From NCBI GenBank assembly GCA_000934455.1, contig KN882375.1, positions 254,099-297,446 of the forward strand: a stretch of 43,348 bases of DNA, read 5' to 3'. Below, piece after piece: positions 23,476 through 34,100 of the stretch. The notes beneath the pieces were generated by a model that saw only the letters and a program-made list of their open reading frames with translations, was not told the DNA's origin and did not search any database. Origin of the DNA: Apostichopus parvimensis. Lineage: Eukaryota > Echinodermata > Holothuroidea > Aspidochirotida > Stichopodidae. The position numbers and the translations under genes were made by a program. Within the stretch, counting starts at the first letter, position 1, and each line of letters opens with the position of its first letter.

Positions 23476-23740
23476 GTGTTAAAGGATGACTTTAGGCGGA
23501 ATTTCAGTCTTTAAATGTTATAGTCCAAAAGAAAAGCATTGTTACTAATGTTTCTTTAGCTTTTCTGGTTCGATTAGATGTTCATATTGGCTACTTGTTA
23601 TTTTATTGTAGAGTGTACACAAAGTAAAATATTACGTTTTATTAGTAACATTACTGTCCACATTGACTTTCTTTTCTAACTTTAAATTAGTTTGCTCTTC
23701 AAGGCAAATTCAACTTGCAAAGAGCCAATCAAGTTTCTAA

Positions 23741-23748
23741 TGACGTCA
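23741..23748. promoter_or_regulatory. TGACGTCA palindrome (CRE/ATF-type)
   Basis: Exact consensus, followed within 20 bp by a half-site-like TACGTCATCA. Function inferred from the motif. Confidence 0.35.
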
Positions 23749-23865
23749 TTTATCAACCACTACGTCATCAGTATTAGACTGTTATATGTCTGTTAATTGG
23801 ATGTCAACTATTGAGAGGGGGAAGAAAGAGAGCACAATCCCGATCTGACTCTTCGTGTGTAATTG

Positions 23866-23899
23866 GAGGGGAGGGGTGTGGGGAGGGGAGGGGCAGGGG
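23866..23899 (+). other. Strong G-quadruplex-type motif
   Basis: Six runs of four G separated by loops of one to three bases (GGGGAGGGGTGTGGGGAGGG and onward). This meets the usual intramolecular quadruplex pattern on the plus strand. It sits in AT-rich intron-like DNA. Confidence 0.75.
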
Positions 23900-24289
23900 A
23901 TGTTGAAGGGATAAATGAAGTATCCATTACATTGGTGACCAAGGACCAAGTAGATGCTACAATAATCATTTGCACCACCAACAGAACTCTTATTTGTAGA
24001 ATGGGAATTCAACGTCAATGTGCAGTAGCTTTTATAATTTAATATTTGCCCAATATGTAACAAAGTCTTTGTTATTTGCGTATATGAAGAGAAATACGAT
24101 TCAAAGGAATTTAATAGAAATTTCATCGCGATGATCAGAAATCGTTTCTCTTCATCAGCTCAAAACAAATTTTCACCTGAATTTTTCTTTTAATTTCTAT
24201 AAAGTATATCATCTAAGTTTGAGAGATACTTTTTCTCCAAACATATTTCTGTCATAGGAGCCAAAGATAACGGTTTGGTTTGTATTTCC

Positions 24290-24860
24290 TTTCATGTCAG
24301 CGCTTTGCTCCCTTGTTTTCTTCATTTTATTATTGTTTTACTTTGTGTTATAAACCATTCTACATGCGTTCAATTCATGTACTATTAATTCTTGTAATAT
24401 TAATTCAATTATCACCGTTCCTAGTACACCTTTGATGATAATCATATGGTGGTGGTTGTTACTTAATGAATATGATTATAACATTTAAATAATGAAGGAT
24501 GGTAATATCCTGTTCATAAAATTAAGTAAGCTTTTATTTCAAAGCTCTGCTCCCTTTGTTATATGTTTTTCATGTTATTTGTTTATTACTGTTTTATTAC
24601 GTGTACATGATTCTATAGTTGTTTGACTATTGTACTGCTTAATGGTGTTAAGTTCTAATAATTCCATTTACACCCTAAAGCACCCTCAATAGTGACAATC
24701 ATATGACGTGGCTATTACGTAATCAATATGATTCTAACATGCTAATAATGAAGGAAGGTATAATCTATGCGTTTTTATTTAACCTCAGTTCCAACGGTCT
24801 CTTCCGGTTTATTATATTTTTAATTTTATATCTTTATTATTGTTTTGAAGGAATATAAAC
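24290..24860. repeat. Degenerate ~250-bp tandem repeat, 2-3 copies
   Basis: Collinear blocks recur: TTTGCTCCCTTG (24306), TCTGCTCCCTTT (24545) and CGGTCTCTTCCGG (about 24795). ATAATCATATGGTG is echoed by ACAATCATATGACG, and AATGAAGGATGG (24492) by AATGAAGGAAGG (24747). Diverged and AT-rich. Confidence 0.5.
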
Positions 24861-25406
24861 TCATTCTAGATCTGTTTATTGTAATTCATCTTTTCTTTCC
24901 TTCCTTAAGTTAATCTGGTATAATTATACAGTGTTTGTTTTTGTATGCTGCACCCCTCACACCCAATCTCCACGCTAGATGAATATAACATAAAAGCTGA
25001 CAATGTTTTCTATAAATAATTTACCACAAAGATACCAGCAGTAAATCACTGAGCTACAAGATCTCTTTGAAGTATAACATTTACTTTCAAGGAAGTGAAT
25101 GATCAAATCGTTTGCGGTTTTATTAGGACTTTTCTCTAACTGCACATGCGTGTATATAATCCTTTCATCAACTAAAGAAACAACTAATCCTAAGGCATCC
25201 CTTACTCTTCATTGACAGATCACTCCCTTTGATTAATGCTATGTTATGACAACTACTTAATATCGTGGAATATATAACATTTTATATGTATTGATCTGTA
25301 TAATGTCATGGGAAGAAATTAAAAGAAAAATAACCAATGTTTTGTTGTCAATAGTTTTATCTTTGTTATCTGTGTCTAAAATATTGTAGTCTGTTTCATT
25401 TTCTAG
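24861..25406. other. Intron-like stretch, nothing seen
   Basis: AT-rich sequence without an open segment, repeat or motif that I can support. Confidence 0.4.
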
Positions 25407-25452
25407 TGACTAACTCGTTTCTAAACCAGCGGCAAGCAGAGGATTTCAAAAG
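25407..25452 (+). CDS. Candidate internal exon 8 of the split gene (doubtful)
   Basis: A strong acceptor (CTGTTTCATTTTCTAG) ends at 25406 and TCAAAAG|GTGTGG gives a fair donor at 25453. The single open frame is entered with two completing bases, reads TNSFLNQRQAEDFK and exits with two. That matches the exit phase of the 23116 exon and the entry phase of the 30443 exon. Caution: from about 25427 (CAGCGGCAAGCAG) the sequence looks like the left end of a hAT-type miniature element, so the second half of this exon would be transposon DNA. It may be an exonised transposon end or simply a false exon; without it the phases of its neighbours no longer match. Confidence 0.22.
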
Positions 25453-25850
25453 GTGTGGGAGAGGCATTCAATATTCTCCCCTACGGAATGGGCATGAAGG
25501 ATTTTATAAAGGACGGTAGCTGCCGATCCCGTATACAGGGGGCTAAGGTCCTCCTCCAAAAACATAAATAAATAAAGACGTCTAATGGTGCGTTCTGAGA
25601 TATATTTAAACTTTTCTTTAGGTCGTTATAAGTAGCTCTAAACGGAAGGTTGTGTCAATAAAAATAATAAACTCAAAATTTCCTCCCCTGAATTAAAAGA
25701 AATATACTTCAAATGGTGCAGTCTATGGCATACTTAGACTATAGATTAGGTATATACATAACCATTGAAGTAGGAAGAATGACGTCATGCGACATATAAT
25801 GAAGCCCCCCCCCCCCCAACCTGCTGGTGGCGCTTTGCTTGTACGGCAAG
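25427..25850. mobile_element. hAT-like miniature element, ends diverged
   Basis: The left end CAGCGGCAAGCAGAGG and the reverse complement of the right end (CAAAGCGCCACCAGCAGG) are weak inverted repeats. The left interior (GGCATTCAATATTCTCCCC) resembles the interior of the fragment at 11291, and a 13-base C run (25805-25817) precedes the right end. No 8-bp target duplication is visible, so the boundaries are approximate. Confidence 0.35.
25780..25787. promoter_or_regulatory. TGACGTCA palindrome (CRE/ATF-type)
   Basis: Exact consensus just upstream of the C run inside the hAT-like element at 25427-25850. If the element is real, this site may have travelled with it. Confidence 0.35.
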
Positions 25851-28800
25851 CCCAGTACCGGCGAGTAATACAAACACTACGTCTTTGACATAACTAAAGT
25901 AATACATTTGACATAAATCACTCGAAATGGTGATATAGTGTGCCGCACTTGGGTATTAAAATCGTCAAAAATGTGGCAGAGGAGTGTAGTTTCACAGATA
26001 ACTCTTAGAAAGCCTCAGTAGAAGCAATCACATACATATCTAATTACTTTACTAGTATCGTCTGCTCAGCTGCTGTATTGTTATCCACTGGACCCTGTAT
26101 ATAGTTAGCCTTGGCCCCTAGATCGGCTACGGCTGTCCTTTCGAATGCGATATGACTAAAGCCTAATCACAACAATTATTACCACCTCAGTTTACTTACA
26201 ACTGTAACCCTAACGATGTATATGCACATGCCAGAATAACACGGAATAGCAGTTATGTTGTCCTTGGCTTATCACTAACAATTTAATACTAGAAAAATAG
26301 GATACTGCCCAATTTGCAATAATAAACTTAAAACATGCATGCACAGACTAGTATAAATATATTACAAAAAAAGGTAGGTGTGTGTGGAAAGGTGATAGGG
26401 GGAAGGATGGGTTGCTTTTAACGGCACTTTTTAGGGACAACTATGACACTATTTGATTGGAGCACTAAAATAGTACAAGCAAGAAAAATGTTGGCCATAT
26501 GCCTCTCAGATCGATACCGGAAATGACACTTTCCAGACATTAAAAGTTGTACAAAACAATCCATTTACTCGAATCATTAGAGGCTAAAAGAAACGTTTTC
26601 AAAGGTTTTTCTTAAGTCAGGAGTATAGTACTTACCACTCTGGTCGCAATAACATGTCTCAGTTGTGCAAAGTAAACCTCCTCTTTCGAAAAAGCGGGTG
26701 AAATCAAATTCATTTTAAAATTCGAATGCACAATGTATATATGAAGACTTACAAATGATATGGCTGTTTGCCGTACACCGCAAAAGCGCCCTCACTTTTT
26801 TCAAGGCTTCACTGCTTTAACACACGGCGAAACACTGTGTCAGCTTTCTTCCTAGTTCAATTTCTATGAATATATATAAGTCACCATAAATGAAAGTTGT
26901 TGCTCAAAAATACTATGTTTTAGGCTGCAAAAAGGCGGCTGGGAGAGTTAACCCGTAGTAGTGGTCCATTCTTCCCGGCTGAATGTAAACATTGTACGTT
27001 GAGAGTAAACGACTCGGTCATATACTATATATTTTTAAGCAATTCATAATTGTCAAATGTAAGTCTATCCAAAGTCTCGTGAGAAGAGTATCATACCCTA
27101 GACATTGATTAACCTTCAAATGTGTATACTCAAGACCTAAACACATATGAATCTCAACTTACTAATCCTGCATGTCTCACGTACAACATATTTTGCTCAG
27201 AACGATCATTTTCGAATGTTTACCGTTATGTCATGTGTGTAGATCGTTAATGGAATGTCCCTTAAAACGTTTTCATATTACACAGCGATGAAACAGCCAT
27301 ACGAAACTTCAGTCTTTACTATCATAAGGCTTAGTCTGTCGTAAAGAGGTTTTTGGTTTCGATGATCATCGTAACCCATGTAGTGATGCAGGCGGATGAG
27401 TGTGTGTATGGGTGCGTGCGCTTACGTACGTGTGTAAGTCGTTATGCTTTGTGACTTACAAGAGGATTTACTGCTTATATAACCGAATACTGAATGGCTT
27501 GCTACAGTAATAATCATACTTAAAGGTAATGTTGTGTAAAGTGAATGATGCAGACTTGGTCTGTGAATTGGCGAAGTTGAGGTAATCGTGCGTAAGCAAA
27601 CATGTTCGTTCTTCTTGCAACTCATGTAACAAAGAATGTTGGTAGTTTTTGTTCAACATGTTCGTTCTCAAATATTAACTGCCTTGCTAAATTTGTTCTA
27701 AAAGATTCACGAACTGGAGAAAAATGTTGAAGTTTCAAACAAAAATTCACTCTAGCAAATGCCAAGTGATATGTCTCACAAGTGTACGAGTCACCGTCTC
27801 CAATTTTAAGTTCCCTGGACAAAAGTGGTATTGACCGTTTACTAATTTAAAACGATGTCAACAAGTGTTTGGTATCAACTTTTTCCTCTGTTAAAAGAGA
27901 GCTAATTGAAGAAAGGTAATTTTGTTAATATCACAGCTATAAAAATGATATTATAAGTTGACACAACGGAACAGAGTATGGGAAAATGCATGTTATGTTT
28001 GGAGAGGCCAAACGTCAGTGTTACTGGGCACGCGGATGAGGTATTACGTAATCCCCAAACAACGAAATACAAAGAGAGGGTTCAGGAGTTTTTGTCTGTT
28101 TCCAGTTCGATGTAAAAATTACGAGGGTTTTTCCAATCCAATACCAAATGAATTTTACAAATGTTTTAGGGAGAGATATGGAAATTATAAAACCACTTGA
28201 ATTTATTTGACCAATGACAAAGGACAAGAGTTATACCGGGTTTTCTTGGTTGCTATGGGCCGAAATCATCAGTAAGATCTGTGATTGTAATAGGATAAAC
28301 ATGAGAATCACTTCTTTTTCAACTGGAAATTGAAGAGGCTTTTTCTTAAGATATAAGGATGAGACTTATAACAATTGAAAAAGGTTTACACTGTTGAATG
28401 GTGAATGAAATGCTTTTGATTTAGTTATATGCTTAGGCACGAGGGGCTCAGTTAATCACAGAGTGAATCACACAGTTTAGGGCGTGCACCAAACACTGAT
28501 GCACCAAACACTTATGCATTACCATATGTGGCAGATCAACAATGTTAATCATTTCTCTGTTTAACACCGGAATCGAGTTTCAATATAACCTTGTTGCAAG
28601 TACGTGAAACAGACATATGACAGCTTGTTTCAGTATATGTTGACATATATCTAAACAACGGATTACTTGCGTTGTCTAAATGTCTAAATGTTAAATGTCT
28701 ATTTTGTTTAAATCCGAGAACTATGAAAGTTGTTGCTATCACTGAGCTATTCTTCATTTTCCTCCCTTCACTAAGAACTAAAGCACATTTTACAGCAAAG

Positions 28801-29819
28801 TTACGGTGCGCATTCAATCACTGTCTCTATATGTAGTTTTTTCTAATTTATACTGCTTTAGAAATTTCTGGATACGGGAAATGAAATATTCGAACCGTAA
28901 TAAATATGGCCTTTATTCATAGAGTTCCTGGGGGAAGCATCCGATCATGACGTAAGTAACCTGAAAGTGATATATCGAATGCATTTATTAACCAATACAA
29001 GTTAAACTTGTTCCCACACTGCAAGTGCATATACTAACAATAAATCAAGGTTCATGTATTTATAAACTCAAATTAAAATAGGACCATCAACTCAAAAATA
29101 AATATCAATGTAGTAATAAACGACTGTTGTGATTATGTTGTTTTAAATTTATTTATATTACTTTTGTGTATTGCGCCAACGTTTTCCTTTCGATTGCTCA
29201 GATCTGATGAATCGGTTTTTTTACGATTTGTCACTTTTACGTCTCAAAAGCATCGCTTGGTTAGATGCGAACATTTTTCGGATGATTGTACTGAACATAT
29301 GATACAAAATAGGCCTAGTATATGATATATTAAAATATCAGTAAATAATTATATGTAAAAAAATGGCATTACAAGTATTCACAAATAGTTAATGTGCTGC
29401 ACTCACTGTGCGTCGGATATGCGCCGCTAGCCAACAATTAGGTAACCATGATTGAGACAAAGACAGGCGTAACCTTCTGAATGTATTCCTTGCTTGTATG
29501 TGTGCGGTACAACTGTAAAACAAGATAAATGATACATAACAATAATAAAACATTACGAAACTAATCACTGAAATAAATACGATAAAGATTGTACTCAGAA
29601 GAGTGACATGCTAACAAGCCGGTCATGACGTCTATATGGTAACTATGACTGAGTATGACAGAAACGAGAATAGAACTGTTTTAAATCTAATACCCCAAAC
29701 TAGAAGAATGTTCCATCAAATTAACTAAACGATTAAGGTATTTCGTCCTTGCAATCAGCACCAATTCCAAGACAGCGATTCAGTATGAAACGCCAAGACG
29801 GGCACAATTCAGTAACTTT
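25851..29819. other. Long intron-like stretch with weak open frames
   Basis: No convincing gene. Weak points are the minus-strand splice pair at 26636-26682, an open frame at 27958-28200 (plus) and overlapping minus-strand frames at 27468-27822. There is also an alternating purine-pyrimidine patch near 27398-27436 and a duplicated CAACATGTTCGTTCT-type motif at about 27599 and 27655. None has a recognisable product. Confidence 0.35.
26636..26682 (-). CDS. Possible 47-nt minus-strand exon (weak)
   Basis: The minus-strand donor CAGAGTG|GTAAGTAC is excellent and the acceptor CCCGCTTTTTCGAAAG is fair. One frame reads GGLLCTTETCYCDQS, with closely spaced cysteines as in small disulphide-rich domains, but it is too short to name. 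Other frames contain stops. No phased neighbour identified with confidence; it would be antisense to the plus-strand gene model. Confidence 0.22.
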
Positions 29820-30235
29820 TTATGCAGCTTTTACTCCTTCTACACTAGTAAATGTTGTGTCACATAATTAGAATAACAATAAAAAGTCATCATGTGAGGT
29901 TCCTTTTACGCAGCATAATGAAAGGTCGCCATTTCGGACAAAAATTATATTGTCTTTATTATGCAGTTTTTACTGCCTCATAATGACTTCAAGAAAAATC
30001 GTAGTCATTATGCGGCAATATTTACAGTCACATATTGACCAAAAAAGAAAGAAGAAACTAATTATGCGGCAATGTTCTTGTCAAATAAGGACTAACGTAA
30101 ATCTAACTCATTATGCGGCAGTCTTTACTGTAGCACTACGACTACGTTAACGTACTCATTATGCCGCAACATTTACTGCAGCGGAATGACTAAAGCACTC
30201 GCCAAAACGGACATTATTTCATGCGGCGCTGTTCA
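29820..30235. repeat. Array of imperfect hairpin units (CATTATGCGGCA...)
   Basis: The motif TTATGCGGCA or close variants (GCAG, GCCGCA) recurs at about 29958, 30008, 30062, 30110, 30158 and 30219, spaced 48-61 bp. Weaker units lie at 29820 and 29907. Several units carry a partial inverse about 10 bp downstream (for example CATTATGCCGCA then TGCAGCGGAATG at 30157-30188), so each could form a short hairpin with a TTTACT-like loop. Confidence 0.65.
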
Positions 30236-30286
30236 AGACAACACTCAGTTGTTTAGTTGAATGCAAAAGTGAGGAGAATATCTTAG

Positions 30287-30563
30287 AAATCAGAGCTAGA
30301 ATTCTCGAATAACTCTATAATCATCGACCTTACAGTGGCAGCGATTGATGATGAAAGAATTACACCAGGTCGTGGGCGTGCTGTTAGTAATGGCTTTTCC
30401 ATGGATGCAGTATGATACTTAAAATCGGGTCTTCTCAAATAGCAAGGTGTTTGGCGTATCGCAGAAGCAGGTTGAGCGGTACAAAAAGGCCGATGACTCG
30501 CGCATGAAAGTCGTATACTTTACAGGTAGGAGTCCTACTTGGCCTAAAGGACAGTATACATGA
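30287..30563 (+). pseudogene. Coding-like stretch broken by a frameshift
   Basis: A 42-codon open frame (30287-30412) ends with ERITPGRGRAVSNGFSMDAV and a stop. A second 46-codon frame (30423-30562, stop at 30561) then contains SKVFGVSQKQVERYKKADD. Both are GC-richer than the flanks and read like protein, as if one coding region had been split by a stop and a frameshift. I do not recognise the family; a transposase or other DNA-binding protein relic is one possibility. The second frame overlaps the candidate exon at 30443-30525, so the two interpretations compete. Confidence 0.3.
30443..30525 (+). CDS. Candidate internal exon 9 of the split gene
   Basis: The acceptor GGGTCTTCTCAAATAG ends at 30442 and TTTACAG|GTAGGA starts at 30526. 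The one fully open frame takes one completing base, encodes KVFGVSQKQVERYKKADD followed by SRMKVVYFT, and exits with one base. The lysine-rich, heptad-like composition suggests a charged helix. Its phases match the doubtful exon at 25407 and the terminal exon at 35295. The frame continues past the donor to 30561, and a related-looking open frame lies directly upstream, so it may belong to a pseudogene or transposon relic instead. Confidence 0.3.
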
Positions 30564-31006
30564 GTCCTAAGGCCTAACTTATATCAAGTATCTTGTTTGT
30601 GCTGTAGGATACGTCTTCATTGAACTATACCGCTAGGATCGATATGCTATATGTTGGGCCACGAAATTAAGTGTACATGTTAGGGGCAGATCTAGGGAGC
30701 ATACGCCAGGGAACACTCAAACTTAATGGTGACAACTTACTTGTCCAATTTTGATCTCAAATGTCATTTTATTGATCTTGTCAGTGGGCTAAACATACAT
30801 GTGATTTGTTTATGAATCATAGCAAACAAAATTACAACGGTATGTAAAGGCGCACTGTCGGTATTTTATGTGACGGAGAAAACGTAGTTTAATGCATGAT
30901 GAATGGCTAACATGTATATACCACACTATAACTAGTAGTAGTACAGTTCTGATCTCAATTCCCAAAACACCACTTGTTCATGTTGCAGCATGCGCTTTTT
31001 ACGACT
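30564..31006. other. Intron-like stretch, nothing seen
   Basis: AT-rich sequence with no supported open segment or array. Confidence 0.4.
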
Positions 31007-31106
31007 CCCGTTAGTTTCCGGACCCGTTAGTTTCCACCCTTGAAAAAGTGTTTCTCCCCTACTAACGTTACTTTCCTCCCCTATGATTTATGGGAAGAAA
31101 CTAATG
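31007..31106. repeat. CCCGTTAGTTTCC duplication with inverted partner
   Basis: CCCGTTAGTTTCC occurs exactly at 31007-31019 and 31023-31035 (16-bp period). A partial inverse, GGGAAGAAACTAATG, lies at 31092-31106, giving a potential stem with a loop of about 55 bases. Confidence 0.5.
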
Positions 31107-34100
31107 TAATGAGTAAATTAATATAATTAATACAAACATTACAGGGTATGTGAAAACCTGCATAATCGTATATACTCCTCGTGTATACTACTCTTTAGTA
31201 TGTTAATGTTAAGTACTGTTATTCGTGTGCGTTGTGCTTTCTAAAAATGTTTTTAGTCTAAGTTACAATTATGTTGCCCTCTTTTCTAACAGTTTCAATT
31301 CTAAAAGTTTCAATTAAAACATAATAATTCATAACATGTAGTTACTGAAGGAGAAGTTTCATATCGCCGGGGTGTTTATCGATCAGTGTATAATACTCAA
31401 TCGAATAGCCTGCAATCATTACTATAATAATTCCGTTAATTGTCTTCCCTTCCATTAGATTCCCATCTACTGTCTGTATTTGTACGATTCGTTTATTAAG
31501 ATTGATGCTGATAACGTCATCCTCCATGCAGGGTTACATTTGTCGTGTCCTGTATCAGTAAAGCAGAAAGTAATAGATACAAAGGAAGGAACAGAAATTA
31601 CAGAGGTTGCAGACATATTGATGTTTGTACAACAGTAACGGATGTTGGAGCAGCAAAACTCAGTATTGCAATGAGTAAAGTATTAATACGCTTCGTGGCA
31701 ACACATTCATAGAGAGTATAGTATCCTTACAATCGTACACGAAACTTCACAAAAAATCATTGAATATTGTATTGATAATGATGTACGCGGTTATCCGTAG
31801 TGACTCTATATATAGGAGCGATGATATATTAAAGTATTACATAATTAAAAGGATAAACATAACTCTTTAACAGCAATGTCAGTAAATAGAATAGGTAGAT
31901 ATAATTCATTTTATTATTAATACGTAGGCGTAGTGGTAATCATTAACTGCACGCTAATCGCTTGTTAACTTGTGTTAACTTGGTTTTATGTCAAACAATG
32001 GAACCACAGATGAAACGAAAGCAGTAAATCAGACTGTACACAGTTTAGGTAGAAATAATTTGATTTCAGTTATATTGTATTTTTGTTTTCCATCTCTTTT
32101 ATTGACTCATTTGACATTTATACAAATAGACATGATATTTTTTTGAGTTCTTTAGTATTACAATACCACTCAATCATTGCCTTACAATTGTATTGCTAAT
32201 AGTGTAAATCCATGCTCGCACTAAAAATAAAAATAAATAGTGTGCATGAAAAACATCAACAAAAACCAAAGAATATAACAGATAAAAATGACAATAAAAA
32301 CACGAGGAAGTTAAAGGTCCATACAATAACAAACAGCGAAGAAAACTTGATTGTAATCATTTTCAATATCTAGATTATGTCGGCTTGTAGCAGAATAATA
32401 GCCATAATCCAGATTCAGATCCATGTACCTGTATATGGGGAAGAAATCTCTCTGTGAAACGAATTAAGCTTATCATCGGACGACGTTGGTAGCATGAGGT
32501 CACCGTCGGCTGATTCTTGCCTATAAACACGACTCGCTTGTGTATGGACGTAGTATAATCTATGAAATTAAACTTTCTCTACATGCATTCCCGCCCACCA
32601 GACAACGCAATGCAACAGCGCTCTGTTTATCACGTGATTAAAAAAAATATATGTAAAGCAACGCTGCTATTAATATTAAACTTAATTAATTTACGTAGGC
32701 CATACAATCTCGGATTGATCGTTTCATTTAGGCAAGAGCGGACGACAGGATCCGATGTTCCTTTACAAACACAAGAAGCCTTGATCCACACTCGATACTC
32801 AATATATATAATGACCTGTAGTTTTAATGGTGACCTTGTCCATGCAGACAAAGCCTTTTATGAGACTGAGAATGTATATCCCAAACACAATTATTATCCA
32901 AACCTAGAAATCATTATTAAATAACGACGGACGGGAAGGGTTAAACGTGTTTGAAATTAATGTACATGATATATCAGCCATGTTTTTTTTTTTTTTTCTG
33001 TTCTTTATTTTAAACCGCTTTCCTTGCCAAAACTGACGGTCTTCGCGAAAAGTGAAATCCGTGCAACGTTAGTCCTGAGAATTCGTTACAACATACCTTT
33101 ACTGATTGTACGGTACTGTATACGTCTAAAATTAACTGATGATCTGATTAATAATTAATCAGTTATATTTAATACAACTGAACTATACCAATAAAGATAG
33201 TAATTAGTAGATTTTAATATTTTTTGGGCTCGAATTATATGGAATACTATTAAAACAACATCAATACATAGCAAAAACTGATTAACAGACCACACAAATT
33301 TTTTATCAATATAATATATAAAGTATATCAGCCATAATTCAAATAAAACTATGTGATTTCAAACATAGTGCCATTGACAAAAATAATATAAACACAAAAC
33401 AATAAAATAAATAAGAACTAAAAGTAAGATACTTGTCTATTATCACTTTTGTCAATTGACTCAAATTTCACAAAGCCCCTTAGAGCATGAAACAGATATG
33501 TAGAGTTATCACATTTAACCGCATTACCAATAAAAGGCTGGCGTTCTTCCCTATTTAGAATGGATTGACGGAGTTCAAAGAATGACTCTCCAGTTTTGAC
33601 CAAATATGATTCCGCATTAATTTAATGTTCTGTGGAGACTGTTAATTTACAACTATAAGCAGTTTCACATCAGGTTTGAACTATCGAATGGCTTACACTT
33701 CATGAAGAGTGGAGATCCAGTTTACAGTTTTTATATGTTTATTGTTTATCAGTAAAATAATCAGCACTAAGGAAATCCTTCCATAACGAAATTTCTCGAT
33801 GAAATATAAATGGTTTTTGCATAATTGCATCTGATATAACTAAAGAGAAATGTGTACGCAGCTTTTTTTTCTGATCATAGTAAAATTTCTTTAACACAAT
33901 TGACACAATGTATCAGCCAAACAAAGAAGCCACATATGGTAGACATTACATTTAGCTTTGACCAAACGTAGGATATCAATTAGCAAACCAAAGTGAGCAG
34001 GTATTTTAAACGACCAGTATGTCTGTTTCAATCGATTGAATTTGAAAGTGAAAATTGTGAAGTGTTAGTTTGGAAAATGGTTACATATTCAGATATTTTG

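Noticed and set aside
27468..28200. Open frames at 27958-28200 (plus) and 27468-27822 (minus)
   Set aside because: Moderately protein-like but without splice signals, start context or a recognised family. Some rely on non-ATG starts. Could be old relics, but unsupported.
28923..28951. 29-nt plus-strand segment ATAG|AGTTCCTGGG...ATGAC|GTAAGT
   Set aside because: Strong donor but the exon is tiny and open in two frames, and it does not fit the chosen chain between 25452 and 30443. It would fit only if earlier exons were dropped.
29958..30230. Regularly spaced repeats resembling a CRISPR array
   Set aside because: Units are degenerate, spacing varies from 48 to 61 bp, there are no cas-like genes, and the window is clearly eukaryotic.
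32562..32924. 120-codon plus-strand open frame
   Set aside because: AT-driven composition, no recognised motif and a competing minus-strand frame over the same bases.
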